Notes under the pieces: generated by a model | What the model saw: only the letters and a program-made list of their open reading frames with translations | Databases searched by the model: none | Told to the model about the DNA's origin: nothing | Program-made: the position numbers and the translations under genes | In this document: positions 16,950 to 25,530 of the stretch, piece by piece | Position numbering within the stretch: position 1 is the first letter of the stretch | Layout of the letters: each line of letters begins with the position of its first letter | Source: Brevibacillus laterosporus | GTDB taxonomy: Bacteria > Bacillota > Bacilli > Brevibacillales > Brevibacillaceae | Assembly (NCBI GenBank): GCA_007833815.1 | Contig: CP033464.1 | Coordinates: 296,001-360,000 of the forward strand | Reading direction: 5' to 3' | DNA length: 64,000 nt

Positions 16950-18593
16950 TTAAACTCCTAAATAATCTTGGACACTTGATTTAATTACATCTGCTTTCGG
17001 ACCGTACACGATCTGGACTCCCTTATCTTTCAAAATAAGACCGAGCGAACCTGTCTTTTTCCATTCTGATTCAGCAGCAACATCTTTTATATTTTTGACC
17101 GTAATCCGCAGACGTGTCATGCATGCATCCACATCTTCAATATTCTCTTCACCACCTAGTAACTGAACAATCGTTTCAGCAACACCATTCGTGCTTCCCT
17201 TCGTTTGTTCCTTCCCTGTAGCTGGTTCTTCTTCATCTGTATAATTTCCCGCACGACCTGGCGTAGGGAAGTTACATTTTTTGATCAAAAAATGAAAGAC
17301 AGTGAAATTCAATCCAAAGCAGACGAGACATATAATAACAAAGTTGATGATATCTTGTATCATTCCTGCGCGAATCACCATTGGTGTACGTGTCAGCAAC
17401 TCGATAAATCCAAAAGAATGTAGACGCAGGTGAATGAAATCAGCCATAGCAAAGCCAATCCCTGTCAAGATAGAGTAAACCACATACAGAAGCGGTGCCG
17501 CGAACATGAACATGAATTCAATCGGCTCTGTTACTCCTGTCAAAAATACCGCCAAGGCAGCAGAGAAAAACATAGATTTATATTTTGGTCTTTTCTCGAT
17601 GTCTACATTACGGTACATCGCTAGCGCTATTCCAATCAGTGACGCCGTTGACAAAATCATCTGACCTACTTTAAAGCGGGCCGGTGTTACACTATTTAGC
17701 AATTGGTTGTAAGCGTTCGTATCTCCTTGGGTAAGAAGATTGTTCAAATCAGCAACCCATGCAAGCCACAATGGATCTTGACCAGCTACTACTTGACCTG
17801 CGCTGGAACCAGTAAGCAACGTGTATGTACCACCAAGTTGGGTATAGTTAATCGGAACAGTCAGCATATGATGCAATCCAAATGGTAGTAGTAACCGCTC
17901 TAACGTTCCAAAGATAAAGGGAGCAATAACAGGAGCTGTGTCTTTGGAAGAAGCAATCCATTTTCCAAATTCATTCAAAATCCCCTGTATTGATGGCCAA
18001 ATAGTAGATAAGATGATAGCGGTTACAGCTGACCAAAAAATAACGACAAACGGAACGAATCGCTTCCCGTTAAAGAAAGCAAGGGATGCCGGAAGTTTGT
18101 TGTAATCATAATATTTGTTAAAGATAACTGCGCCGAGGAAACCTGAAATAATACCGATAAAGACACCCATGTTAAGTGCAGGTGCACCTAAAAATGAAAT
18201 GAAATAATCTTTAACTGCTAACTCTTTTCCAAATAACGAGGAAACAGTAGCCTCAGGGTTAGATAGCATATCTCCACTTACTCCAAAGACAGCACCCGTA
18301 ATCCGATTGATTAGGATAAAAGCGATCAAAGCAGCAAACGCACCCCCAGCACGCTCCTTTGCCCACGAGCCACCAATGGCAACCGCGAATAAAATATGAA
18401 GATTACCAATAACGGCCCATCCTATTTCTTCCATTACGTGGGCAAATCTGACAACAAAGGTTACATCTCCACCTGCCATTGCAATCAGTTTGGCAAGAGA
18501 AATCATAATCCCAGCCGCAGGCATGACGGCAACCACCACTAAAAGAGCTTTTCCAAGCTTCTGCCAGAAATCAAAAGATACCATGTTTTTCAA
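16950..18593 (-). CDS. malP: PTS maltose/glucose-type permease, EIICB
   Basis: 547-residue sugar phosphotransferase permease of the glucose superfamily. N-terminal EIIC with about ten membrane segments (VVAVMPAAGIMISLAKL; GTLERLLLPFGLHHMLTVP; GVTEPIEFMFMF, the sugar-site GITEPIEF-type motif), then EIIB with the phosphocysteine in DVDACMTRLRI near residue 485. No EIIA domain, so a separate EIIA must serve it. Start: TTG at 18593 is 5 nt from GGGGGGAG; the first ATG (18584) is 14 nt away. First gene of the operon with the phosphatase and glucokinase. Maltose specificity is inferred. Confidence 0.85.
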   Translation of the reverse strand: MKNMVSFDFWQKLGKALLVVVAVMPAAGIMISLAKLIAMAGGDVTFVVRFAHVMEEIGWAVIGNLHILFAVAIGGSWAKERAGGAFAALIAFILINRITGAVFGVSGDMLSNPEATVSSLFGKELAVKDYFISFLGAPALNMGVFIGIISGFLGAVIFNKYYDYNKLPASLAFFNGKRFVPFVVIFWSAVTAIILSTIWPSIQGILNEFGKWIASSKDTAPVIAPFIFGTLERLLLPFGLHHMLTVPINYTQLGGTYTLLTGSSAGQVVAGQDPLWLAWVADLNNLLTQGDTNAYNQLLNSVTPARFKVGQMILSTASLIGIALAMYRNVDIEKRPKYKSMFFSAALAVFLTGVTEPIEFMFMFAAPLLYVVYSILTGIGFAMADFIHLRLHSFGFIELLTRTPMVIRAGMIQDIINFVIICLVCFGLNFTVFHFLIKKCNFPTPGRAGNYTDEEEPATGKEQTKGSTNGVAETIVQLLGGEENIEDVDACMTRLRITVKNIKDVAAESEWKKTGSLGLILKDKGVQIVYGPKADVIKSSVQDYLGV

Positions 18594-18639
18594 TGTAACT
18601 CCCCCCTGCATGATTATGTATTCGTTTTTTATCAAATTA

Positions 18640-18655
18640 TGAAAACGTTTGCGCA
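18640..18655. promoter_or_regulatory. LacI-family operator, PTS side
   Basis: TGAAAACGTTTGCGCA in the PTS leader shares the half-site TTGCGCAAACG with the better palindrome at 18810-18825. Likely bound by the LacI regulator at 21362. Confidence 0.55.
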
Positions 18656-18660
18656 AAATC

Positions 18661-18689
18661 ATTGTAATAAAATCGCTTTCATAAAACAA
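18661..18689 (-). promoter_or_regulatory. PTS promoter with a cre-like site
   Basis: Minus strand TTGTTT (18684-18689), 17 nt, TACAAT (18661-18666). The spacer holds TGAAAGCGATTTTA (18668-18681), close to the CcpA cre consensus, so catabolite repression is likely. Confidence 0.6.
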
Positions 18690-18809
18690 GTAAAAAGTTA
18701 TAACAATTTTTATTTCCCACCAAACCTCGCAAGACCTTTATCATTCTACAAAAACCACTACAAAATAATCACATGATCATAAGAATATAATGAACCAAGA
18801 AAAAATATC

Positions 18810-18825
18810 GCGCAAACGGTTGCGC
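18810..18825. promoter_or_regulatory. LacI-family operator, glucosidase side
   Basis: GCGCAAACGGTTGCGC is a 16-bp palindrome with one mismatch, just downstream of a TATAAT at 18785-18790 and about 75 bp before the GH31 start. Confidence 0.7.
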
Positions 18826-18900
18826 AATTAAACGATTAAAAATATAATGATTACGAGATTTTCAAACATGCAGTCCAAAAAGATCCAAGGAGGTTTTTTT

Positions 18901-21264
18901 ATGCAAGATACCAGTTTTGCCATTCATCCCGGAAATGAAAAAGCAAACAAATCGACTCAATACTATGACATTGGTAATCTAATAGATTATGAAATAAATC
19001 AACTCTTCCAATTTCGCTGTGAGCGCGGTTGGGTTACTTTGTCTTTCTATGCGGAGGATATTGCACGCATTACTATGAAACCGCTATCAAAACCAACCAT
19101 GGAAAGCAGCTTTGCGCTAATGAAAGAACCTCAAGAAATCGAAACTGTTTGCGAGGAACACACCCAGTATCTACTCATTAAAACGGCTCAGCTTCACATA
19201 AAGATCAGCAAAATTCCTTTTCGCATTGCCGCTTATGATCATCAAGGCCGAGTACTTGTAGAAGAAGGCAAAAGAGGGATGGCGTTTACCCAAAAACAAG
19301 AAATCATCTGCTTTAAAGAGATGGATGCTGCCGACCATTTTTATGGATTTGGAGAAAAAACCAGCTTCCTTGATAAACGTGGTGAAAAAATGACGATGTG
19401 GAATACAGACGTCTTTGCTCCACATAATCCAGAAACAGATTCCCTATATGAATCGATTCCGTACTTCATGACGATTCGGAACGGGTTTGCACACGGGATC
19501 TTTTTTGATAATACGTATCGAACCGTTTTTGACCTAAAATCTAGTCAGGAAAGCTATTCATTCTGGGCAGAAGGAGGAGAATTAGATTATTACATTCTGG
19601 CAGGGCCCACCCCAAAGGATGTTATTGCTCAATACACCACGTTAACAGGCAGAATGGATATTCCCCCCAAATGGGCGCTTGGCTATCATCAATCACGCTA
19701 CAGCTATAAAGATGAGCAAGAAGTCCGCGAGCTTGTAAGTCTTTTTAAAAAGAAGGAAATTCCTGTCGATGCGATTTACTTAGATATCCATTATATGGAT
19801 GGATATCGCGTCTTTACTTTTGACTATGACCGTTTTCCACAGGCTCATTCGCTGATACAGGAGTTGAGGGCAGAAGGAATTAATATCATTCCCATCGTCG
19901 ATCCTGGTGTAAAGCAGGATGCGGAATACCCTATCTATCAAGAAGGTGTCCGTGAAAATCACTTTTGCAAATCTATCGAAGGAAATATCTATCTGGGTGA
20001 AGTATGGCCAGGAATCAGTGCCTTCCCCGACTTCTCAAATACGGATGTACGCAGATGGTGGGGACAAAAACAAAAATTCTATACAGACATGGGCATTGAA
20101 GGTATCTGGAATGATATGAACGAGCCAGCTGTTTTCAATGAAACAAAAACCATGGATTTATCGGTCATACATGGAAATGACGGAAATCCAAAAAGCCATC
20201 GTGAACTGCACAATGTCTATGGACTCTTAATGGGAGAGGCGACCTATACGGGCTTAAAAGAACAGTTATCTGGAAAGCGCCCATTTGTATTGACTAGAGC
20301 TGGTTACGCAGGTGTGCAACGCTATGCAGCTGTCTGGACAGGAGATAATCGTAGTTTCTGGGAACACATGCAAATGGCGATGCCTATGTGCATGAATCTT
20401 GGGATATCAGGCGTTCCTTTTACAGGACCTGATGTTGGGGGATTTGCGCATGACACTACTGGGGAATTGCTGACACGCTGGACACAACTCGGAGCTTTTA
20501 CTCCCTATTTCCGCAACCACAGTAACCTTGGCACAGTCGCCCAAGAGCCATGGGCATTTGGGGAAGAAGTGGGAATGATCACAAAGAAATATATTGAGCT
20601 TCGCTATAAATGGCTTCCGCACTTATACACGTTGTTCCGCGAAGCACATCAGACAGGTCTTCCTGTGATGCGTCCACTTGTACTGGAATATCCAAATGAT
20701 CCGCATACGTTTAATTTGTCTGATCAGTTTTTAATTGGTGAGAATGTATTGATAGCTCCAATCACTAGACCCTCCACGTACCATCGTGTTGTTTATTTGC
20801 CAGAAGGAATCTGGTACGATTACTGGACAGACACAAAATACGAAGGCGGTACTCATATCATGGTATCAGCGCCCTTAGATACCTTACCGATTTTCGTGAA
20901 AGAAGGGGCAATGATTTCTGAAGCACCAGTCAAATTATCCACGAAAGTACCTGACGAGCATGTCATTATTCACGTTTATCCAAGTCAACAGGTAACAGAG
21001 TATGTTCTATATGAAGACGACGGTTCTTCTTTCTCCTATCAAAATAAACAATACCTAGAGAGAAAAATTACTTGTCACCATCATGAAAATCAAGTAGAAA
21101 TAAATATAGAGGACATTCACGCAGGCTACTCACCTTCTTGGAAAACAATGATTTTCCAAATTCATGGTGTAGATGCCATGAAAACCATCTATGTTAATGG
21201 TCAAGAAAAAACAGATGCCTATTTGGAAGATAAACATATCCTCACATTTGAACTAAACCAATAA
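18901..21264 (+). CDS. GH31 alpha-glucosidase
   Basis: 787-residue family 31 glycoside hydrolase. Catalytic nucleophile Asp405 in GIWNDMNEP and acid/base Asp482 in VWTGDNRSFWEH; the N-terminal beta-sandwich and C-terminal DDGSSF region are complete. No signal peptide, so it works in the cytoplasm on imported sugar. ATG at 18901 follows CAAGGAGG; the 18 codons upstream are not used. GH31 enzymes hydrolyse unphosphorylated glucosides, which fits a prior dephosphorylation of the PTS product by the neighbouring phosphatase. Exact linkage preference cannot be read. Confidence 0.88.
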   Translation: MQDTSFAIHPGNEKANKSTQYYDIGNLIDYEINQLFQFRCERGWVTLSFYAEDIARITMKPLSKPTMESSFALMKEPQEIETVCEEHTQYLLIKTAQLHIKISKIPFRIAAYDHQGRVLVEEGKRGMAFTQKQEIICFKEMDAADHFYGFGEKTSFLDKRGEKMTMWNTDVFAPHNPETDSLYESIPYFMTIRNGFAHGIFFDNTYRTVFDLKSSQESYSFWAEGGELDYYILAGPTPKDVIAQYTTLTGRMDIPPKWALGYHQSRYSYKDEQEVRELVSLFKKKEIPVDAIYLDIHYMDGYRVFTFDYDRFPQAHSLIQELRAEGINIIPIVDPGVKQDAEYPIYQEGVRENHFCKSIEGNIYLGEVWPGISAFPDFSNTDVRRWWGQKQKFYTDMGIEGIWNDMNEPAVFNETKTMDLSVIHGNDGNPKSHRELHNVYGLLMGEATYTGLKEQLSGKRPFVLTRAGYAGVQRYAAVWTGDNRSFWEHMQMAMPMCMNLGISGVPFTGPDVGGFAHDTTGELLTRWTQLGAFTPYFRNHSNLGTVAQEPWAFGEEVGMITKKYIELRYKWLPHLYTLFREAHQTGLPVMRPLVLEYPNDPHTFNLSDQFLIGENVLIAPITRPSTYHRVVYLPEGIWYDYWTDTKYEGGTHIMVSAPLDTLPIFVKEGAMISEAPVKLSTKVPDEHVIIHVYPSQQVTEYVLYEDDGSSFSYQNKQYLERKITCHHHENQVEINIEDIHAGYSPSWKTMIFQIHGVDAMKTIYVNGQEKTDAYLEDKHILTFELNQ

Positions 21265-21270
21265 ATAGTA

Positions 21271-21303
21271 GAACAGTTTGGGGAACCTCCCTGACTGTTT
21301 TTT
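21271..21303 (+). terminator. Terminator after the GH31 gene
   Basis: Stem AACAGT...ACTGTT with inner GGG/CCC pairs, followed by TTTTTT. Confidence 0.65.
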
Positions 21304-21361
21304 CATGAGATAGGATAACAGATAAGCCAAATGAATATAGAGTGGAAAGGGATGGTAACAC

Positions 21362-22405
21362 ATGGGGGTAACAATTAAAGATGTAGCAAAAGCAGCAAAC
21401 GTAGCACCATCTACAGTCTCTCGGGTCGTTGCCAACCATCCACGGATCAGTGAAGAAACGAAGCAGCGTGTTCGGGAAGCAATGGAACAACTCGGCTATC
21501 ATCCCAACTTTCAAGCTCGGAGTCTCGCTAGCAAATCCTCGCAAACCATCGGGCTGGTGATGCCAGATTCAACGGATCGCATCTTCCAAAATCCTTTCTT
21601 TCCTGAAGTGATCCGTGGTATTAGCAAAATTGCTCATAGCCGCGAGTATGCTATCTGTATGTCTACAGGGGAAACCGAGGCAGAATTGTATGATGGCGTA
21701 GTGAGAATGGTTCAAGGTGGTCGAGTAGATGGGTTCATTCTCCTCTACTCCAAAATTAACGACCGGGTGACCAACTACTTGAAAGAACGAGATTTTCCCT
21801 TTGTAATGGTAGGAAAACCACATATAGACATGGATGCCATTAATCATGTGGACAACGACAATTATACAGCGGCTAAAGAGATTACCGAGTACCTCATCCA
21901 GAAAGGTCATGAACGAATTGCTTTCGTTGGTGGCTCACCTGATATGGTCGTAACCGTCGACCGTTTGGAAGGGTACAAACAAGCGGTTATACAAGCTTCC
22001 CTCTCCCTACATGATGAATATATCGTCCGTGAAAAGGTTCTACGCGAAGGCGGTGAAGAAGCCGCGATTGAATTAATGAATTTGCCTAACAGACCCACTG
22101 CCCTAATCGTTACAGATGATATGATGGCCCTAGGAATTTTGCGAGTACTTAACGAAATCGGTGTTAATGTGCCTCAAGATGTTTCTCTAATTAGTTTTAA
22201 TAATGCTCTGATCACAGAAATTTCCCAGCCGCCCCTCACCTCAGTTGATATTCAAATTTTTCAGTTGGGATATCAGGCTGGAAAATGCTTAATTGAGAAG
22301 CTTGAACAACCAGATGAGCCTACCAAACGCATTATTATTCCCTTCAAGTTGGTTGAACGCAATTCCTGCGAGGACTATATTGCGTCAAAAAAAAGAAATA
22401 CGTAA
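21362..22405 (+). CDS. LacI-family regulator of the maltose locus (MalR-like)
   Basis: 347 residues. N-terminal helix-turn-helix VTIKDVAKAANVAPSTVSRVV and hinge helix PNFQARSLASKSS, followed by the periplasmic-binding-protein-like effector domain (IGLVMPDS; AFVGGSPDMVVTVDRLEGY; ALIVTDDMMALGIL; SLISFNN). It sits behind the GH31 gene and probably binds the two operators at 18640 and 18810 that flank the divergent promoters. Inducer unknown, probably maltose or its phosphate. Confidence 0.88.
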   Translation: MGVTIKDVAKAANVAPSTVSRVVANHPRISEETKQRVREAMEQLGYHPNFQARSLASKSSQTIGLVMPDSTDRIFQNPFFPEVIRGISKIAHSREYAICMSTGETEAELYDGVVRMVQGGRVDGFILLYSKINDRVTNYLKERDFPFVMVGKPHIDMDAINHVDNDNYTAAKEITEYLIQKGHERIAFVGGSPDMVVTVDRLEGYKQAVIQASLSLHDEYIVREKVLREGGEEAAIELMNLPNRPTALIVTDDMMALGILRVLNEIGVNVPQDVSLISFNNALITEISQPPLTSVDIQIFQLGYQAGKCLIEKLEQPDEPTKRIIIPFKLVERNSCEDYIASKKRNT

Positions 22406-22418
22406 AATTAAAGTTATA

Positions 22419-22451
22419 AAAAGGTTGCCAAACATTCTTGGCAACCTTTTT
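22419..22451. terminator. Bidirectional terminator between malR-like gene and fadE
   Basis: Stem AAAAGGTTGCCAA / TTGGCAACCTTTT with A-run before and T-run after. Confidence 0.85.
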
Positions 22452-22473
22452 TGTGCATCATCTATATTGTTTG

Positions 22474-24252
22474 TTATACCGTGTAACCATCCTTCTCCAA
22501 CACGCGGCTTGCGATTTGACGCTTCAAACCAATGCTATTAATTGGATCACGACGAGTCAGCTTTTTCAGGATGGATAACCGTAGACGGAGATCGTCCCCC
22601 TCTTCCATTCCTGCTAATGCTTCCTTCGCTCCTTGCTCGATACGATCAAAAGCTTCATGCACATATACCGCAGTCATGTTCAACTTGTGCTGTTCTTTGT
22701 CTTCTCCATTTTTTTCCACCGCTTTTTCTGTACGCTTCACGGCACTATCCATAGCATACAACTCAATCAGCATATCGGCCGCAATCGCTAGTAATTCTTG
22801 CTCCTGATCCAATTGCTTTTGGTATTTCATTAAAGCCGAACCTGCTACCATTAAAATGATTTTGCGAGTCATATCCAAAAGATGTTTTTCAACAGCCAAA
22901 GGTGTTTCTTCCAACTCGCTAGGATAGTAGCTCATCAACTCTTCCTGCAAGCCTGTTGCTGCTTGTAGCAAAGGCAACTCGCCTTTCATTGCTTTTTTAA
23001 CCAAAGTGCCAGGAATCAATAGGCGGTTAATCTCATTAGTCCCTTCAAAAATTCGATTAATCCGAGAGTCACGATACATATTCTCAATTTCATACTCAGC
23101 CATGAAACCATATCCACCATGGATTTGCACACCTTCATCTACGCAATAATCCAATACCTCTGAGCTAAATACTTTATTGATAGAGCATTCAATTGCATAA
23201 TCGGCGATAGCCTTTGCTACCTCGCGTCCATCATTTGCTTTTTCTCCCAAGCTAGACAGAGAAGAATCAAACATACCCACCGTACGATAAACAGAGCTTT
23301 CAGAAGCATATACTCTCGCTGCCATAGAAGCTAATTTATTTTGGATAAGCGGGAAGTTTGCAATTGGCGTTTTAAATTGTTTGCGCTCTTTTGCATATTC
23401 CGTAGCGATATTTAATGCACGTTTAGCTGAACCTACTGTACCAACTGCTAATTTATAACGACCAACGTTCAAAATATTAAAAGCAATCACGTGACCTTTG
23501 CCCTGTTCACCTAATAAATTTTCGACTGGCACTTGAGCATCGTCAAAAATAACAGTGCGAGTAGAAGAGCCTTTAATACCCATTTTCTTCTCTTCTGGTC
23601 CAAATGACACACCAGGGAAATCACGTTCTACGATAAAAGCAGTAAAATGCTCGCCATCGATTTTGGCATAAACCACAAATACATCAGCGAATCCAGCATT
23701 GGTGATCCATTGTTTTTCTCCATTTAATAAGTAATGCGTACCATCTTCAGACAAACGCGCCGTTGTTTTAGCTCCTAACGCATCAGACCCAGAACCCGGC
23801 TCAGTTAAGCAATACGCTGCTAGGCGTCGACCAGATGCAAGGTCAGGTAAGTAACGACGTTTTTGATCATCATTACCAAAGTACACGATCGGCAGAGAAC
23901 CAATCCCTACATGAGCACCATGACTTAGACCAAAACTACGTGCACGCGCCATTTTTTCCGTAATTAAAGCAGAACTCATTTTATCAAGACCAAGCCCCTC
24001 GTATTCCTCAGGAACATCTGCACCTAAAAGGCCTAGTTCTCCTGCTTCTTTCAGAAGGCGTACTGAATGATCAAAATGATGATGTTCAATCTCCTCTAAA
24101 TGAGGCAAAACTTCATTAACAACAAATTCTTCTGTGGTTTTTGCAATCATTTTTTGTTCTTCTGTATAATCTTCTGGTGTAAATACATCTTCTGCTAAGC
24201 CTGTTTCAATTAAAAAACTTCCACCACGTACGATCTCTTTTACATCTGCCAT
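22474..24252 (-). CDS. fadE: Acyl-CoA dehydrogenase
   Basis: First oxidation step of fatty-acid beta-oxidation. 592 residues, the longer FadE type with a C-terminal helical extension beyond the core dehydrogenase. Motifs: YCLTEPGSGSDALGAKT and WITNAGFADVFVVYAK (FAD/substrate), ERKQFKTPIANFPLIQ, and QIHGGYGFMAEYEIENMYRDSRI with the catalytic Glu region IFEGTNEINRL. ATG at 24252 follows AAAGGAG. Last gene of the fadN-fadA-fadE operon. Confidence 0.92.
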   Translation of the reverse strand: MADVKEIVRGGSFLIETGLAEDVFTPEDYTEEQKMIAKTTEEFVVNEVLPHLEEIEHHHFDHSVRLLKEAGELGLLGADVPEEYEGLGLDKMSSALITEKMARARSFGLSHGAHVGIGSLPIVYFGNDDQKRRYLPDLASGRRLAAYCLTEPGSGSDALGAKTTARLSEDGTHYLLNGEKQWITNAGFADVFVVYAKIDGEHFTAFIVERDFPGVSFGPEEKKMGIKGSSTRTVIFDDAQVPVENLLGEQGKGHVIAFNILNVGRYKLAVGTVGSAKRALNIATEYAKERKQFKTPIANFPLIQNKLASMAARVYASESSVYRTVGMFDSSLSSLGEKANDGREVAKAIADYAIECSINKVFSSEVLDYCVDEGVQIHGGYGFMAEYEIENMYRDSRINRIFEGTNEINRLLIPGTLVKKAMKGELPLLQAATGLQEELMSYYPSELEETPLAVEKHLLDMTRKIILMVAGSALMKYQKQLDQEQELLAIAADMLIELYAMDSAVKRTEKAVEKNGEDKEQHKLNMTAVYVHEAFDRIEQGAKEALAGMEEGDDLRLRLSILKKLTRRDPINSIGLKRQIASRVLEKDGYTV

Positions 24253-24321
24253 GTCAATTTCTCCTTTCAATTTTAAACGAGCCATCATTCATGCCTCGAA
24301 TTTTTATCTCATGTACTTACC

Positions 24322-25500
24322 TTACAGGACCTCAAACACCCCAGCAGCTCCCATACCGCCACCGATACACATCGTTACAACACCGTATTTAGACTCACGT
24401 CGCTTCATCTCATTGAGTAGAGAAACAGTTAATTTAGCACCTGTGCAACCCAATGGATGCCCTAATGCGACTGCACCGCCATTAACGTTGACCTTCTCAG
24501 CATCAATGCCTAGCTCACGAATAACAGCTAATGATTGCGAGGCAAACGCTTCATTTAATTCAAATAAATCTACATCCTGGATGCTAAGCCCAGCCTGTTT
24601 TAGGGCTTTTGGAATAGCTACAATCGGGCCAATTCCCATCACATCAGGATCAACGCCACCTACTGTAAAGGAGAGGAATTTAGCAATTGGCTTGATACCC
24701 AATTCATCCGCTTTTTCTCTCGACATCACTAGAACTGCTGCGGCACCATCGCTAGTTTGGGATGAGTTACCCGCTGTCACGCTACCTTTTACATGAAAGG
24801 CTGGTCGTAATTTTCCTAAGGTTTCAACATTTGTATCGATGCGTACACCCTCGTCAGTATCAAATACAAATTCCTTCTCGTGACGCTTACCGTTCTCGTC
24901 TACGAATACCTGCTTCACCGTTACTGGGACGATCTCTTCCTTAAATTTACCCTCCGCAATAGCCGTCGCCGCACGCTGATGGCTTCTTACTGCAAACTGA
25001 TCCTGTTCTTCCCGACTAATCCCATAGCGCTGCGCTACTCTCTCTGCCGTATGTCCCATGCTCATGTAGGCTTCCGGCATCGTGTCTACTAGAGTTGGGT
25101 TTAAAGCCACCTTGTTACCAACCATTGGTACAAGACTCATGCTTTCCACACCACCTGCAATGATGACATCGGCACCACCACACATGATTTGTTGAGCTGC
25201 ATAAGCGATACTTTGTAAGCCAGATGAACAAAAACGGTTAATGGTAATACCCGACACATTGGTTGGTAGCCCAGCACGAAGACCGATTAAACGAGCCATA
25301 TTGGTTCCCTGTTCTGCTTCTGGTACCGCATTCCCGATAATGATATCCTCAATCAACGCCGGGTCCAGATTCGGAACACGGCGAAGCAAATCCTCTACGA
25401 CATATGCGCCCAGATCAACGGGATGAACATCCTTTAATGAGCCGCGCTTTGATTTACCTACAGCCGTACGTGCTCCTGCCACGATGACTACTTCTCTCAT
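24322..25500 (-). CDS. fadA: Acetyl-CoA C-acyltransferase (3-ketoacyl-CoA thiolase)
   Basis: Thiolytic cleavage of 3-ketoacyl-CoA. 392 residues. Nucleophile Cys91 in [11 protein letters not shown], His in [18 protein letters not shown] and second Cys in [12 protein letters not shown]. Middle gene of the operon, about 30 bp downstream of fadN and 70 bp upstream of fadE. Confidence 0.94.
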   Translation of the reverse strand: MREVVIVAGARTAVGKSKRGSLKDVHPVDLGAYVVEDLLRRVPNLDPALIEDIIIGNAVPEAEQGTNMARLIGLRAGLPTNVSGITINRFCSSGLQSIAYAAQQIMCGGADVIIAGGVESMSLVPMVGNKVALNPTLVDTMPEAYMSMGHTAERVAQRYGISREEQDQFAVRSHQRAATAIAEGKFKEEIVPVTVKQVFVDENGKRHEKEFVFDTDEGVRIDTNVETLGKLRPAFHVKGSVTAGNSSQTSDGAAAVLVMSREKADELGIKPIAKFLSFTVGGVDPDVMGIGPIVAIPKALKQAGLSIQDVDLFELNEAFASQSLAVIRELGIDAEKVNVNGGAVALGHPLGCTGAKLTVSLLNEMKRRESKYGVVTMCIGGGMGAAGVFEVL

Positions 25501-25530
25501 GCTTTCTCCTCCTTCTTTTCCGACGCTTCT

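Noticed and set aside
24251-24796. A 181-codon plus-strand frame over the fadE/fadA border
   Set aside because: Antisense to two well-conserved genes, with no RBS or recognisable domain.
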